A stretch of DNA of 64,000 bases, from the NCBI RefSeq assembly GCF_921293875.1, contig NZ_CAKLDI010000002.1:124001-188000 (forward strand). Reading direction: 5' to 3'. The translations under genes and the position numbers were made by a program. Source of the DNA: Vibrio stylophorae (GTDB lineage Bacteria > Pseudomonadota > Gammaproteobacteria > Enterobacterales > Vibrionaceae). The notes beneath the pieces are model-generated. The model saw only the letters and a program-made list of their open reading frames with translations, was not told the origin of the DNA and ran no database searches. Of this stretch, positions 16,854 through 24,730 are shown one piece after another (the first letter of the stretch is position 1; each line of letters starts with the position of its first letter).

Positions 16854-17627
16854 ATGTTATTGCGCCGTTATTTTGTGCTGCTACTCAGTGGATTGATGTT
16901 TTTTTCATCATCGCTTTGGGCGGCCGTAAATCAAGAAAAAATCGTGGTGTTTGCAGCATCATCGATGACCTACCCACTGAATCGATTAGCCAAGATCTAT
17001 AATGCAGAGCATGGCACCAATGTGGTGGTCTCCTTAGGAAGCTCATCAACCATGGCAAGACAAATTGAGCGCGGCGCACCGGCTGATATTTTTATCAGCG
17101 CCAATCAAATGTGGATGGATCATCTACTGAAAGCCAAATCATTCAAAGATGCCAAACCTGTGGTGGTGGCGCAAAATGAGCTGGTGCTGATCACCCAAAT
17201 GGACCGTGTGATGAAACCATTTTTGATTAACGATCAAACGGCGCTGGCCAAGGTCATTGGCCAAGGGCGCTTGGTTATGGGTGACCCTTCACATGTGCCG
17301 CAAGGGCAATATGCGAAAACCCTGCTGGAATCTCTTGGTCTGTGGCAGCAAGTACAATCGAAAATTGTGCCAGCAGCCAATGCAAGAAATGCGCTGATGA
17401 TGGTTGAACGTGGTCAAGCGGCATTTGGTGTGGCTTATTTTAGTGATGCCGCTAGCAGCGATAAAGTGAAAGTGATTGGTCGTTTTCCTCCGGCGAAGCA
17501 ACCACAAATCGACTATCAAATGATTGCGCTTAATCAGCGCCCGGATGTGCTCGCCTTTTATCAATTTTTGCTCAGTGACAAAGCCAAGCCTGTTTGGATG
17601 CGTTTTGGCTTTAAAATGGAAGACTAG
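16854..17627 (+). CDS. modA: Molybdate-binding periplasmic protein ModA
   Basis: The start at 16854 (MLLRRYFVLLLSG) has AAGGAG five bases ahead; an in-frame GTG at 16848 lies in the ribosome binding site. The signal peptide ends at SSLWA. The mature protein starts with the family pattern IVVFAASSMTYPLNRLAKIY and continues with SLGSSSTMARQIERGAPADIFISA, whose serines contact the oxyanion. It captures molybdate or tungstate for the ModBC transporter. First gene of modABC; the stop overlaps the modB start. I see no modE gene or clear ModE operator nearby. Confidence 0.93.
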   Translation: MLLRRYFVLLLSGLMFFSSSLWAAVNQEKIVVFAASSMTYPLNRLAKIYNAEHGTNVVVSLGSSSTMARQIERGAPADIFISANQMWMDHLLKAKSFKDAKPVVVAQNELVLITQMDRVMKPFLINDQTALAKVIGQGRLVMGDPSHVPQGQYAKTLLESLGLWQQVQSKIVPAANARNALMMVERGQAAFGVAYFSDAASSDKVKVIGRFPPAKQPQIDYQMIALNQRPDVLAFYQFLLSDKAKPVWMRFGFKMED

Positions 17628-18319
17628 TGTTAACTGCAATTGAATATGATGCCCTGCGACTAAGTTTGCAGGTGGCCTTGGTCGCGGTATTGGCTAGTTT
17701 ACCTTTAGGTATCTTTTTGGCTTGGCTTTTAGCGCGCTTTCAGTTCTGGGGTAAAAACCTGCTTGATGGCGTGATCCATCTGCCCTTGGTGCTGCCGCCG
17801 GTGGTGGTGGGCTATTTGCTCCTCATTGGTATGGGTCAGCAGGGTGTGGTTGGCCAGTGGCTGTGGCAACATTTGGGCTTGAGCTTTAGCTTTAACTGGC
17901 AGGGCGCAGCGCTGGCTTCGGCTGTGGTCTCACTACCCTTGATGGTGCGCGCCATGCGCCAAGCCTTTGAGCAAGTTGATAGCCGCTTTGAGCAAGCGGC
18001 AAAAACGCTGGGCGCCAGTCCGTTGCGGGTCTTTTTTACCATCACATTGCCATTGATGATGCCTGGTTTAATTGCTGGCATTGTTCTTGCCTTTGCGCGC
18101 AGTTTGGGGGAGTTTGGCGCAACCATTACTTTTGTTGCCAATATTCCGCAGCAAACGCAAACATTGCCATTAGCGATTTATCAATACATTCAAACCCCAG
18201 GTGGCGAACAAGCTGCAGCGAGGCTGTGTATTATTTCCATTGCGCTGTCACTCTCTTCCCTATGGTTAGCGACTTGGCTAACATCTCGTAATCATCGCAA
18301 AATGGAGCGCAGTCACTAA
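17627..18319 (+). CDS. modB: Molybdate ABC transporter permease ModB
   Basis: A 230-residue inner-membrane permease with about five membrane helices. The start is a GTG overlapping the modA stop (TAGTG) and gives the usual N-terminus MLTAIEYDALRLSLQVALVA. The EAA loop that contacts ModC is visible as FEQAAKTLGASPLRVFFTITLP, followed by GLIAGIVLAFARSLGEFGAT, a well-conserved ModB segment. It forms the channel through which molybdate passes. It is coupled to modC by a TAATG overlap. Confidence 0.95.
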   Translation: MLTAIEYDALRLSLQVALVAVLASLPLGIFLAWLLARFQFWGKNLLDGVIHLPLVLPPVVVGYLLLIGMGQQGVVGQWLWQHLGLSFSFNWQGAALASAVVSLPLMVRAMRQAFEQVDSRFEQAAKTLGASPLRVFFTITLPLMMPGLIAGIVLAFARSLGEFGATITFVANIPQQTQTLPLAIYQYIQTPGGEQAAARLCIISIALSLSSLWLATWLTSRNHRKMERSH

Positions 18320-19401
18320 TGCTTCATATCCAAGTGAAAAAGCAGCAGGGCGCCTGTCTAATTGATGTCGATTTAACTTTGCCAAGCCAAGGGGTTACAG
18401 CCCTTTTTGGACGCTCCGGCGCAGGAAAAACATCGCTACTTGAGCTGATTGCAGGATTGAAACGACCGGATCAAGGCACTATGTCGATTGATGATGTGCT
18501 GCTGTGTGACAGCCAAAAGCGGCATTATTTGCCAGTGCAACATCGTCAAATTGGTTATGTCTTTCAAGATGCGCGGCTTTTCCCGCATATGACGGTGGCA
18601 AAAAACATCGCTTATGGTGCAAAAGCCACAGCGCAAGAGGTGGCGATGATCAATCGGTTGTTGGGCATTGAGACATTACAGGCGCGATATCCAGCATCGC
18701 TTTCTGGTGGTGAGCAGCAGCGCGTTGCCATTGCTCGGGCATTGGTCACTAAACCTAAGTTACTCTTGCTTGATGAGCCGCTGGCTTCTTTAGACGAGCC
18801 ACGAAAACAGGAATTGTTGCCCTATTTAGAAACCCTAGCGAACGGTCTATCCATTCCGATTATTTTTGTGAGTCATGATTTGCGTGAAGTGCTTCATCTT
18901 GCGTCGCAGATGGTGGTGCTTGATGCCGGTCAGGTGATTGCTCATGGCTCGCTTCAGGATGTGTGGTCAAGTTCAGCGATGCAGCCATGGTTTAACTCTC
19001 AAAGTCATAGCACTGTGATTGAAGCAAGCGCATTGGGTCATAACAAAGCCTATGATATGACTGCATTAAACCTTGGTGATAATCATTACCTATGGGTGAA
19101 GGGGGGCGGTTTTCAGCAGGGCGAGCTGGTGCGGGTGTTACTCAAAAGCCGTGATATTTCTGTGGTGCGAGAAAAGCCAGCACAAAGTTCGATTCGCAAT
19201 ATTTTACCGGTAACCGTGCAAGCGATGACGCCCTATGAAGGGGAGATGCTACTCACGCTTAGCTGTGGCCCGAGTACGCTCTACGCGCAAGTGACACGCT
19301 GGGCCTGTGATGATTTGGCATTAAAAACGGGTGATGCTTTATTTGCTCAGATCAAAGCCGTGTCGTTATCAGCTGAAGCATTTCGTCATGTTGAACATTA
19401 G
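18319..19401 (+). CDS. modC: Molybdate ABC transporter ATPase ModC
   Basis: A 360-residue ATPase with Walker A (GRSGAGKTS), Q-loop (YVFQDARLFPHM), ABC signature (LSGGEQQRVAIARAL), Walker B (LLLLDEPLASLD) and the switch histidine in FVSHDLREV. The C-terminal third is the MOP/TOBE-type regulatory domain that senses molybdate (SIRNILPVTVQAM). It powers ModB. Gene order and overlaps show a single modABC transcript. Confidence 0.95.
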   Translation: MLHIQVKKQQGACLIDVDLTLPSQGVTALFGRSGAGKTSLLELIAGLKRPDQGTMSIDDVLLCDSQKRHYLPVQHRQIGYVFQDARLFPHMTVAKNIAYGAKATAQEVAMINRLLGIETLQARYPASLSGGEQQRVAIARALVTKPKLLLLDEPLASLDEPRKQELLPYLETLANGLSIPIIFVSHDLREVLHLASQMVVLDAGQVIAHGSLQDVWSSSAMQPWFNSQSHSTVIEASALGHNKAYDMTALNLGDNHYLWVKGGGFQQGELVRVLLKSRDISVVREKPAQSSIRNILPVTVQAMTPYEGEMLLTLSCGPSTLYAQVTRWACDDLALKTGDALFAQIKAVSLSAEAFRHVEH

Positions 19402-19424
19402 TCGCGCCGATTACCCTAACCAAA

Positions 19425-19459
19425 TGAGAATGGATATCAATAACATCTAGTGTTATGCT
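19425..19459 (+). promoter_or_regulatory. Fur-box-like site and promoter ahead of a small ORF
   Basis: TGAGAATGGATATCA (19425-19439) matches 11 of 14 fixed positions of the 7-1-7 Fur motif. A plausible -10 box TATGCT lies at 19454-19459, placing the Fur site over the -35 region. The 45-codon ORF at 19484 follows. Confidence 0.5.
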
Positions 19460-19483
19460 CCTTGTATCAAACAAGGAGTGTTT

Positions 19484-19621
19484 ATGTTGATTCCCATTCA
19501 GCGCTGGCGTGCATCACTATTATTAGGCACATTATTTGGTTTGTTGTTAGCCATACTGGCCTTTATTGGCATCTTTTTGGCAAGCGCTGCACTGCTCTTT
19601 TGGGGGTTAAATTGTGCATAA
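19484..19621 (+). CDS. Small single-span membrane protein, 45 aa
   Basis: A short ORF with a strong ribosome binding site (AAGGAG seven bases before the ATG). It encodes a basic N-terminus (MLIPIQRWRAS) followed by one or two hydrophobic segments (LLLGTLFGLLLAILAFIGIF). It has its own likely promoter with a Fur-box-like element and a strong terminator directly after the stop, so it looks like a complete tiny transcription unit. No family recognised. Its position next to the Fur-box-preceded imelysin/di-haem operon makes an iron-related role conceivable. Confidence 0.6.
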   Translation: MLIPIQRWRASLLLGTLFGLLLAILAFIGIFLASAALLFWGLNCA

Positions 19622-19625
19622 CAAA

Positions 19626-19663
19626 CCCATAAAAAAACGCCCATCTGGGCGTTTTTTTATGGG
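19626..19663. terminator. Strong bidirectional terminator
   Basis: CCCATAAAAAAACGCCC pairs with GGGCGTTTTTTTATGGG across a three-base loop. It serves the small plus-strand ORF and the minus-strand di-haem gene. Confidence 0.85.
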
Positions 19664-19746
19664 CGTAAAAGCCAAAGGATTTAATAGGTAAATCACACGT
19701 TCATTGGCGTGAATACAAACGCGAGTCTCTAAAAATAAGCGAAAAA

Positions 19747-21501
19747 TTAAAGCGAATGAACAAATGCCAATAGCTTTTTTCGATCTCTTTCAGAGAGCTG
19801 CATAAAATAGGCGCGTGAGGCTTGGGCTTCGCCGCCATGCCATAAAATGGCCTCTTCAATGGTTCGCGCGCGGCCGTCATGCAAAAATCCTGCTGCAGGG
19901 TTGACCAATTTTGTGCGGCCAATACCCCAGAGCGGACTGGTACGCCATTCTTGGCCACTGGCATCAAAGGCGCGGCGACCATCGGCAAGTCCTTCGCCCA
20001 TGTCATGAAGCAATAAATCGCTAAATGGATAGATGGTTCGATAACTGAGCTCGGCAATGGGATGCTTTCCTGTGGTAAAGCTTGGAGTATGGCAACCGCT
20101 GCAATTAGCAGCGGCAAAAAGCTGCGCCCCTTGCTCAATGTCTAACTGCTGCGCTTTGCGTTGTGGCAGTTTGCGGGCGGGTACCGCAAGTGTTTGCGCG
20201 TAAAAGACTAAGCTTTGATCAATCGTTTCCGTAGACTCAATTCCCTTATTTTGCATGGCGGCAAACTGTGGATTGTTGGCCACAAGCTTTTGGTAGAGGG
20301 CGGTATCTGCAATAGACTCTTGGCCAAATAAAGTGTTGGTGACGCCCATATCTCCGCGCAGTGCGCCCAAGCTTTGCTGGGCAACACTTGGTGTCGTGGC
20401 TTTCCAGCCAAAGCGACCCAGTGAAACTGGGGGCTCGCTTTCACAGTTTTGAGCGGTTTGACAATCAAGATATTTTTGCTGATCAAACACCCAATTGGCG
20501 CGTCCCGTAATGCCATGATTTCGACGCGGATCTGAATTGACTTGCGCCAGAATGGCCGATTCCGGGATCGCTTCAAGCAGACCCAAACCAAAAATAGGCA
20601 GGCCGATACGTGGGCTTAATTTGACGTTATCGGCAAATAGCGCGCTTTGACGCTGGGGTGTGTGCGGGTCAAATTGATCGCTGTCATCAGGCGCATCATG
20701 CGGGTTATCTACTTCAAAAATTGGTTTTCGTAAGGTGACTCGATGGCCATCGGCATAGCTGACCGTCACACTTTCAAAGCGCATCCAAACATCAGCTAAA
20801 CCGCTTTGTCTGGCAGTAAAATCGGGTTGATGAAAGCGGTTGGTTCGCGGCTCTCGAATGCCTTGCCCGCCTTCAATGCTGCCGCGCTGAAAGAGTTGTG
20901 TGCCAAAGTTTGCCACAGGTGTCGGGCTGCCCCAGAGATTGCTTTCATTACGTGGCACGAGGCCATGCTCTCCTTGGAAACTGTTCTCATGCTCTACGCT
21001 GATCCGCAAAAATACACCCGCATCACTGAGTTTTATTTGCCCAAGATCGTCTCGCAGCCTTGGTAGTGCTGAGCGACCATCTTTGGGGTGGCAGCTTTCG
21101 CAGTTGTTGTCGTTAAACACCGGACCAAGGCCGGATGCTAAAGCGTTTGGATGTGAGCGCAGGGCAAAATTGGTCTCAAAAAACGTATCGCCCGCTAGAT
21201 GTTGTGACAGTGCTTGAGCTGAAAGTGCTGCATCAGGCTCAGAAAAGGCGTTACTTGAGGTATTGCTGGAGGTGTTACTACCGCGCCCGCCGAGGTGCTC
21301 TATGAGTGCAAAGGGGACTTTGGGCAATTGATCCCACTGAATGTGCGTAACACGCTTGGTAATGAGCTCAGCAATTTCATTTTGCTGATGGCATTGCTGG
21401 CAACTATCGCCACTGGCGCTATATACCGTATGACTCACGAGGCTGCAGAGCAATAGACCGCCATATCGTAAGAATCGTTGGGTCTTGAGTTTTACTTCCA
21501 T
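19747..21501 (-). CDS. Di-haem oxidoreductase (DUF1111, COG3488-type) with three CxxCH motifs
   Basis: A 584-residue exported c-type cytochrome. A signal peptide (LLLCSLVSHTVYSAS) is followed by three haem-attachment motifs: CQQCH near residue 34, CESCH near 138 and CSGCH near 472. The family, called thiol oxidoreductase in databases, is related to MauG/cytochrome c peroxidases; its substrate is not established. It is encoded 70 bases downstream of an imelysin-family lipoprotein gene preceded by a Fur box, a pairing typical of iron-regulated loci. A perfect hairpin lies between the two genes and may lower expression of this one. The start has no obvious ribosome binding site. Confidence 0.88.
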   Translation of the reverse strand: MEVKLKTQRFLRYGGLLLCSLVSHTVYSASGDSCQQCHQQNEIAELITKRVTHIQWDQLPKVPFALIEHLGGRGSNTSSNTSSNAFSEPDAALSAQALSQHLAGDTFFETNFALRSHPNALASGLGPVFNDNNCESCHPKDGRSALPRLRDDLGQIKLSDAGVFLRISVEHENSFQGEHGLVPRNESNLWGSPTPVANFGTQLFQRGSIEGGQGIREPRTNRFHQPDFTARQSGLADVWMRFESVTVSYADGHRVTLRKPIFEVDNPHDAPDDSDQFDPHTPQRQSALFADNVKLSPRIGLPIFGLGLLEAIPESAILAQVNSDPRRNHGITGRANWVFDQQKYLDCQTAQNCESEPPVSLGRFGWKATTPSVAQQSLGALRGDMGVTNTLFGQESIADTALYQKLVANNPQFAAMQNKGIESTETIDQSLVFYAQTLAVPARKLPQRKAQQLDIEQGAQLFAAANCSGCHTPSFTTGKHPIAELSYRTIYPFSDLLLHDMGEGLADGRRAFDASGQEWRTSPLWGIGRTKLVNPAAGFLHDGRARTIEEAILWHGGEAQASRAYFMQLSERDRKKLLAFVHSL

Positions 21502-21545
21502 GGTGTTTTTTTAAAGTGTCGATTGACGAAAGGATGAAATAAAGA

Positions 21546-21564
21546 GAGGGTCCAAGGGACCCTC
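21546..21564. terminator. Intergenic hairpin between the imelysin and di-haem genes
   Basis: The 8-bp perfect arms GAGGGTCC and GGACCCTC surround a 3-base loop. On the minus strand a T-rich stretch follows, so it may act as an attenuator or partial terminator, or stabilise processed mRNA. Confidence 0.5.
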
Positions 21565-21571
21565 AATGCGC

Positions 21572-22759
21572 TTATTGCAGTAGTGGTAACACTTGCTCAG
21601 TTAATGTTTGACTGAGCGCATCCAATTTGGCCTCGGCGGCGCGAATTTTTTTGCGGCCAGAGTTGGTGAGGATCTGTGATTTAAAGGCAAACTCAATATC
21701 GTCTTGCTCAATTAACAGAGCAAGCTGCTTGGTATCACCATTGGCACGGTGGATAGCGCCAGAGCCACTGAGATATTGGCTATAGCTAATTGCCACAATA
21801 GCATTGATAGCTTCATCAATCTCTTTGCTGACTTGATCGGCTAAGGCTTGATCTTTACTTGCAATGTAATGGTATAAGCCATTGCCTTGGGTGTTTTTTT
21901 CAAGCAGTAGATTCTCACCAAGCCAAACTTGCTTCACACCAACGATGTTATAGAAAAAGTCTTGTGTTGAGCCCCAGCTGTATGGCGATTCGACAGCCGA
22001 AGGCACCGCAGTGGCAATGGAGTCGCCCAGTGGGTCAATCAGTTTGGCTGTACCCACTTCATCAACAATGGTGATCATGCCGTTGACCAACTCTTCAATC
22101 ACGGCATCTTCATTGGCGTAAAGACCAGCTTGGTATTGCGTCATTTGCTGACGATAAGCGAGCCCTTGCTCAAAGCTTTGCTGCCAGCTGTTTTGAAGCT
22201 CTGCACTGGTGTTCACCATGCGTTGAACCAGTAATACGAGATAATGGGCTTGTTGATCGCTGATATTTTTTGCGCGCTGGTTGTTGTTTTCACCAAAAAG
22301 AAGGTATTCAACGCTGTGAAAACCGACCACATCATCATTGAGGCTGGCAGAGAACTGATCGAGTTGCGCACTGTTTTTGAGTTGATTGGCAATATTGATG
22401 GTGAGCTGAAGTTGCTCCGTATCTAGGGGCCAGCTATCGAGCGCTGGATCAATGCCAAGGCTGACCACGGGGCCAAATAGATGCGCTTCGGCAATCTCAA
22501 ATCCAATGCGGGCTTTGCGCCAAGATTGCTGCGCAGCTTTTAAATTGGCTGGGCTGCGGTCCTTGGCGAGCGCTTGGACATCTGCAAGAAGTGCCAGCAA
22601 TTGATCATCCATAAATTGATAGTTGGCGACAATAATGTCATCAACGACATGATTGACCATGGCTGATTTTTGTTGATTGGTAAATTGTGAGCTTGTTGAA
22701 TGCTGCGCGCAGCCTGTCATGGTTAAGGCTGTGAGCGCAGTGATAAGAAGGCGTTTCAT
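21572..22759 (-). CDS. Imelysin-family (IrpA-like) lipoprotein
   Basis: The start at 22759 (MKRLLITALTALTMTGCAQ) follows AAGGA; an ATG at 22765 sits inside the ribosome binding site. The lipobox is MTGC. The 395-residue product is largely helical, with the imelysin motif GFHSVEYLLFGE (GxHxxE) near residue 150 and the paired repeat WRKARIGFEIAEAHLFGPV upstream. Imelysin proteins such as IrpA, EfeO-M75 relatives and ICMP are periplasmic or surface proteins induced by iron limitation and proposed to bind iron or haem. The Fur box just upstream agrees. The di-haem gene follows in the same operon. Confidence 0.9.
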   Translation of the reverse strand: MKRLLITALTALTMTGCAQHSTSSQFTNQQKSAMVNHVVDDIIVANYQFMDDQLLALLADVQALAKDRSPANLKAAQQSWRKARIGFEIAEAHLFGPVVSLGIDPALDSWPLDTEQLQLTINIANQLKNSAQLDQFSASLNDDVVGFHSVEYLLFGENNNQRAKNISDQQAHYLVLLVQRMVNTSAELQNSWQQSFEQGLAYRQQMTQYQAGLYANEDAVIEELVNGMITIVDEVGTAKLIDPLGDSIATAVPSAVESPYSWGSTQDFFYNIVGVKQVWLGENLLLEKNTQGNGLYHYIASKDQALADQVSKEIDEAINAIVAISYSQYLSGSGAIHRANGDTKQLALLIEQDDIEFAFKSQILTNSGRKKIRAAEAKLDALSQTLTEQVLPLLQ

Positions 22760-22787
22760 AATCATTCCTTTGTTGTTTTTTGTGAAT

Positions 22788-22806
22788 GATATTGATAGTG
22801 ATTATC
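22788..22806 (-). promoter_or_regulatory. Fur box
   Basis: GATATTGATAGTGATTATC matches 16 of 19 positions of the Fur consensus. It is 28 bases upstream of the imelysin start codon, where it would block the promoter under iron-replete conditions. Confidence 0.8.
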
Positions 22807-22843
22807 GATTGCAACAATAAATTAACGTGTTGTCATTTATCTG

Positions 22844-23275
22844 CTATGCAGTGCAGGCCACAATGGGTTGTTGAACAAGGTGCAATGCAACAGATAAAAC
22901 AGTCGATAAATCATATAGTTCTGGGTGCAATATAATAATGGCTTCTTCCGCCATCTGGTCGATGACATGATTAGGCAGTAGTAGAGGCAGTTGGCTTTGC
23001 GCCATTTCATCGAGTTGAATGATCACCCTTGGCATGGGGAGGGCCGAGATAATCACGCGTGCGTCATGTTGTGGGTGATCGATCACCACACTTAAGCTGG
23101 AGCGATTTAAACTGACCGTAAATGATTGACTGTAGCTTAATTGATTAAGCTCTCGCGCGACTTCATCAAGACCATAGTGACAATCGATATTGCCATGGTC
23201 GACCTCGATCAAAGTTTGTAGGATTGCGGTGGTTTTTGGATATTGGCGCAAGCTGCAATGGGTAAAATTTGTCAT
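22844..23275 (-). CDS. Hypothetical protein, 143 aa
   Basis: GAGGATCC precedes the ATG at 23275. The protein (MTNFTHCSLRQYPKTTAIL...) has no signal peptide or membrane helix. Its leucine-rich C-terminal half (LSTVLSVALHLVQQPIVA) is helical. I recognise no family. It is encoded upstream of and in the same orientation as the Fur-box-preceded imelysin gene, but the Fur box lies between them, so they probably have separate promoters. Confidence 0.65.
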   Translation of the reverse strand: MTNFTHCSLRQYPKTTAILQTLIEVDHGNIDCHYGLDEVARELNQLSYSQSFTVSLNRSSLSVVIDHPQHDARVIISALPMPRVIIQLDEMAQSQLPLLLPNHVIDQMAEEAIIILHPELYDLSTVLSVALHLVQQPIVACTA

Positions 23276-23428
23276 CTAAGGATCCTCGTTGTTGTGGTTA
23301 AATTTTGTCCACAAGCAAGGCATCCGACAAGTCTAAGGATTCAAAACTTGTATCACGATAACAAAAGTTACCCGCGACTTTTTTAATTTTCGAAGCAGAT
23401 CATCTTTATTTCATGCATCAGCACGCGA

Positions 23429-23752
23429 TCATACTTGTCGGTTGTTTTGTGCCCAAATGCCAATGGCAATAAACCAAAGACAAATAACGGCCAAGAAACC
23501 TGAAGGGGGGGGGCGGCGAAGCACCTGAGCCAACCAAGGTGAGGCATGAATAATCAACATGGCATAACCAAAGGCATTGAGCAGCACAAATACTGCTGTG
23601 CGCACGATAAAGTGGGCCGTTTTGACTAGCCCGCGTACGGCGCGGTTAATGTGTACACCCACCATAATCAGGGTACAAGTGACCAAGGCGGTCGCGATTT
23701 CAAATAGATGCGGGTAGCACCAACGGGCAATGGGTAAGAGAAACTGATCCAT
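23429..23752 (-). CDS. DUF3392 membrane protein
   Basis: The start is placed at 23752 (MDQFLLPIARWCYPHLFEIA), giving 107 aa, the usual length for DUF3392; ATGs 3 and 6 bases upstream are also possible. The longer open frame to 23932 would overlap the divergent dehydrogenase gene and is rejected. Three hydrophobic segments are visible (LVTCTLIMVGVHI, FIVRTAVFVLLNAFGYAMLI, GFLAVICLWFIAIGIWAQ). This small inner-membrane family is widespread in Vibrionaceae; function unknown. Confidence 0.8.
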   Translation of the reverse strand: MDQFLLPIARWCYPHLFEIATALVTCTLIMVGVHINRAVRGLVKTAHFIVRTAVFVLLNAFGYAMLIIHASPWLAQVLRRPPPSGFLAVICLWFIAIGIWAQNNRQV

Positions 23753-23891
23753 CATCATCTCAGTTGTAGAAAAACGAGCGCATAGCTTGCCACTGATTGT
23801 GTCACTAGTTAAGGATTTCACACTTTTGCATCCCATCACTTGGGTCTTCATCGCAAGCTGATATGCTGATTTTTTTAGGTGGAGCCAATCA

Positions 23892-24557
23892 ATGTCAAAG
23901 ACAGTATTAATTACAGGGGCAAATCGTGGCATTGGCTTAGCCTTAGCAAAGGCCTATGCCGCCCAAGGTGCACAAGTGATCGGAGTATGTCGCAGTTGCG
24001 ATCCAGCGCTGCGCGCGGTTGCCACGCAAGTGATCAGTGGCATCGATGTCACGCAAGCTGAAGACGTACGCTGCGTGGTTTCTGCGCTGGATGAGCAGCG
24101 TATCGATGTGCTGATTAACAATGCGGGCTGTTGGGGTGATGAAACATTGGGCGATATTCATTACGATGAAATGCTCGATCTATTTGCCATTAACACCCTC
24201 GCACCGCTGCGTGTGACAGAAGCCCTGCTCAACCATTTGACGCGTGGTAGTAAGGTGGTGAACATCACCAGTCGAATGGGATCGATTGAAGATAATAGTT
24301 CTGGTGGCCGCTATGGCTATCGCGCCTCAAAAGCGGCACTTAATGCCATTGGTAAGTCCTTGGCTATTGACTTAGCACCGCGTGGTATCGCTGTGGCGCA
24401 AATTCATCCTGGATTTGTGAAAACCCGAATGGTCGATTTTGATGGGTTGATTGAGCCAGAAGAGTCAGCGCAAGGGATTATCGCACGCATCGAGGCGCTT
24501 GATTTGGCGCAAAGTGGCGGATTTTGGCACGCCAATGGCGAGTCACTGCCTTGGTAA
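23892..24557 (+). CDS. Short-chain dehydrogenase/reductase
   Basis: A 221-residue SDR with the nucleotide-binding motif TGANRGIGLALAKAY, the NNAG motif (INNAGCWGD) and the active site NITSRMGSIEDN with YGYRASKAALN (Ser, Tyr, Lys). It resembles the C-factor/YbbO-like SDRs that act on small carbonyl compounds; the substrate is not predictable. GGTGGAG precedes the start. It is divergent from the DUF3392 gene and is followed by a terminator, so it is probably monocistronic. Confidence 0.9.
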   Translation: MSKTVLITGANRGIGLALAKAYAAQGAQVIGVCRSCDPALRAVATQVISGIDVTQAEDVRCVVSALDEQRIDVLINNAGCWGDETLGDIHYDEMLDLFAINTLAPLRVTEALLNHLTRGSKVVNITSRMGSIEDNSSGGRYGYRASKAALNAIGKSLAIDLAPRGIAVAQIHPGFVKTRMVDFDGLIEPEESAQGIIARIEALDLAQSGGFWHANGESLPW

Positions 24558-24573
24558 AATTCAGTGCGAGAAG

Positions 24574-24596
24574 CGGGCCAATGGCCCGTTTTTTTA
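24574..24596 (+). terminator. Rho-independent terminator
   Basis: CGGGCC and GGCCCG form a stem around AAT, followed by eight T residues. Confidence 0.85.
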
Positions 24597-24730
24597 TGTT
24601 TGAAATTTAAACTAATCGATTGCTTTTTGGAACTAAGATCAAATTCTGCGTGAGATCTCATTCATATGCCATGAATGGCTTGATTAGTTGGGGAACAAAG
24701 ACAAAAGGAGTATGCTAGGGCAAGTGTTAT

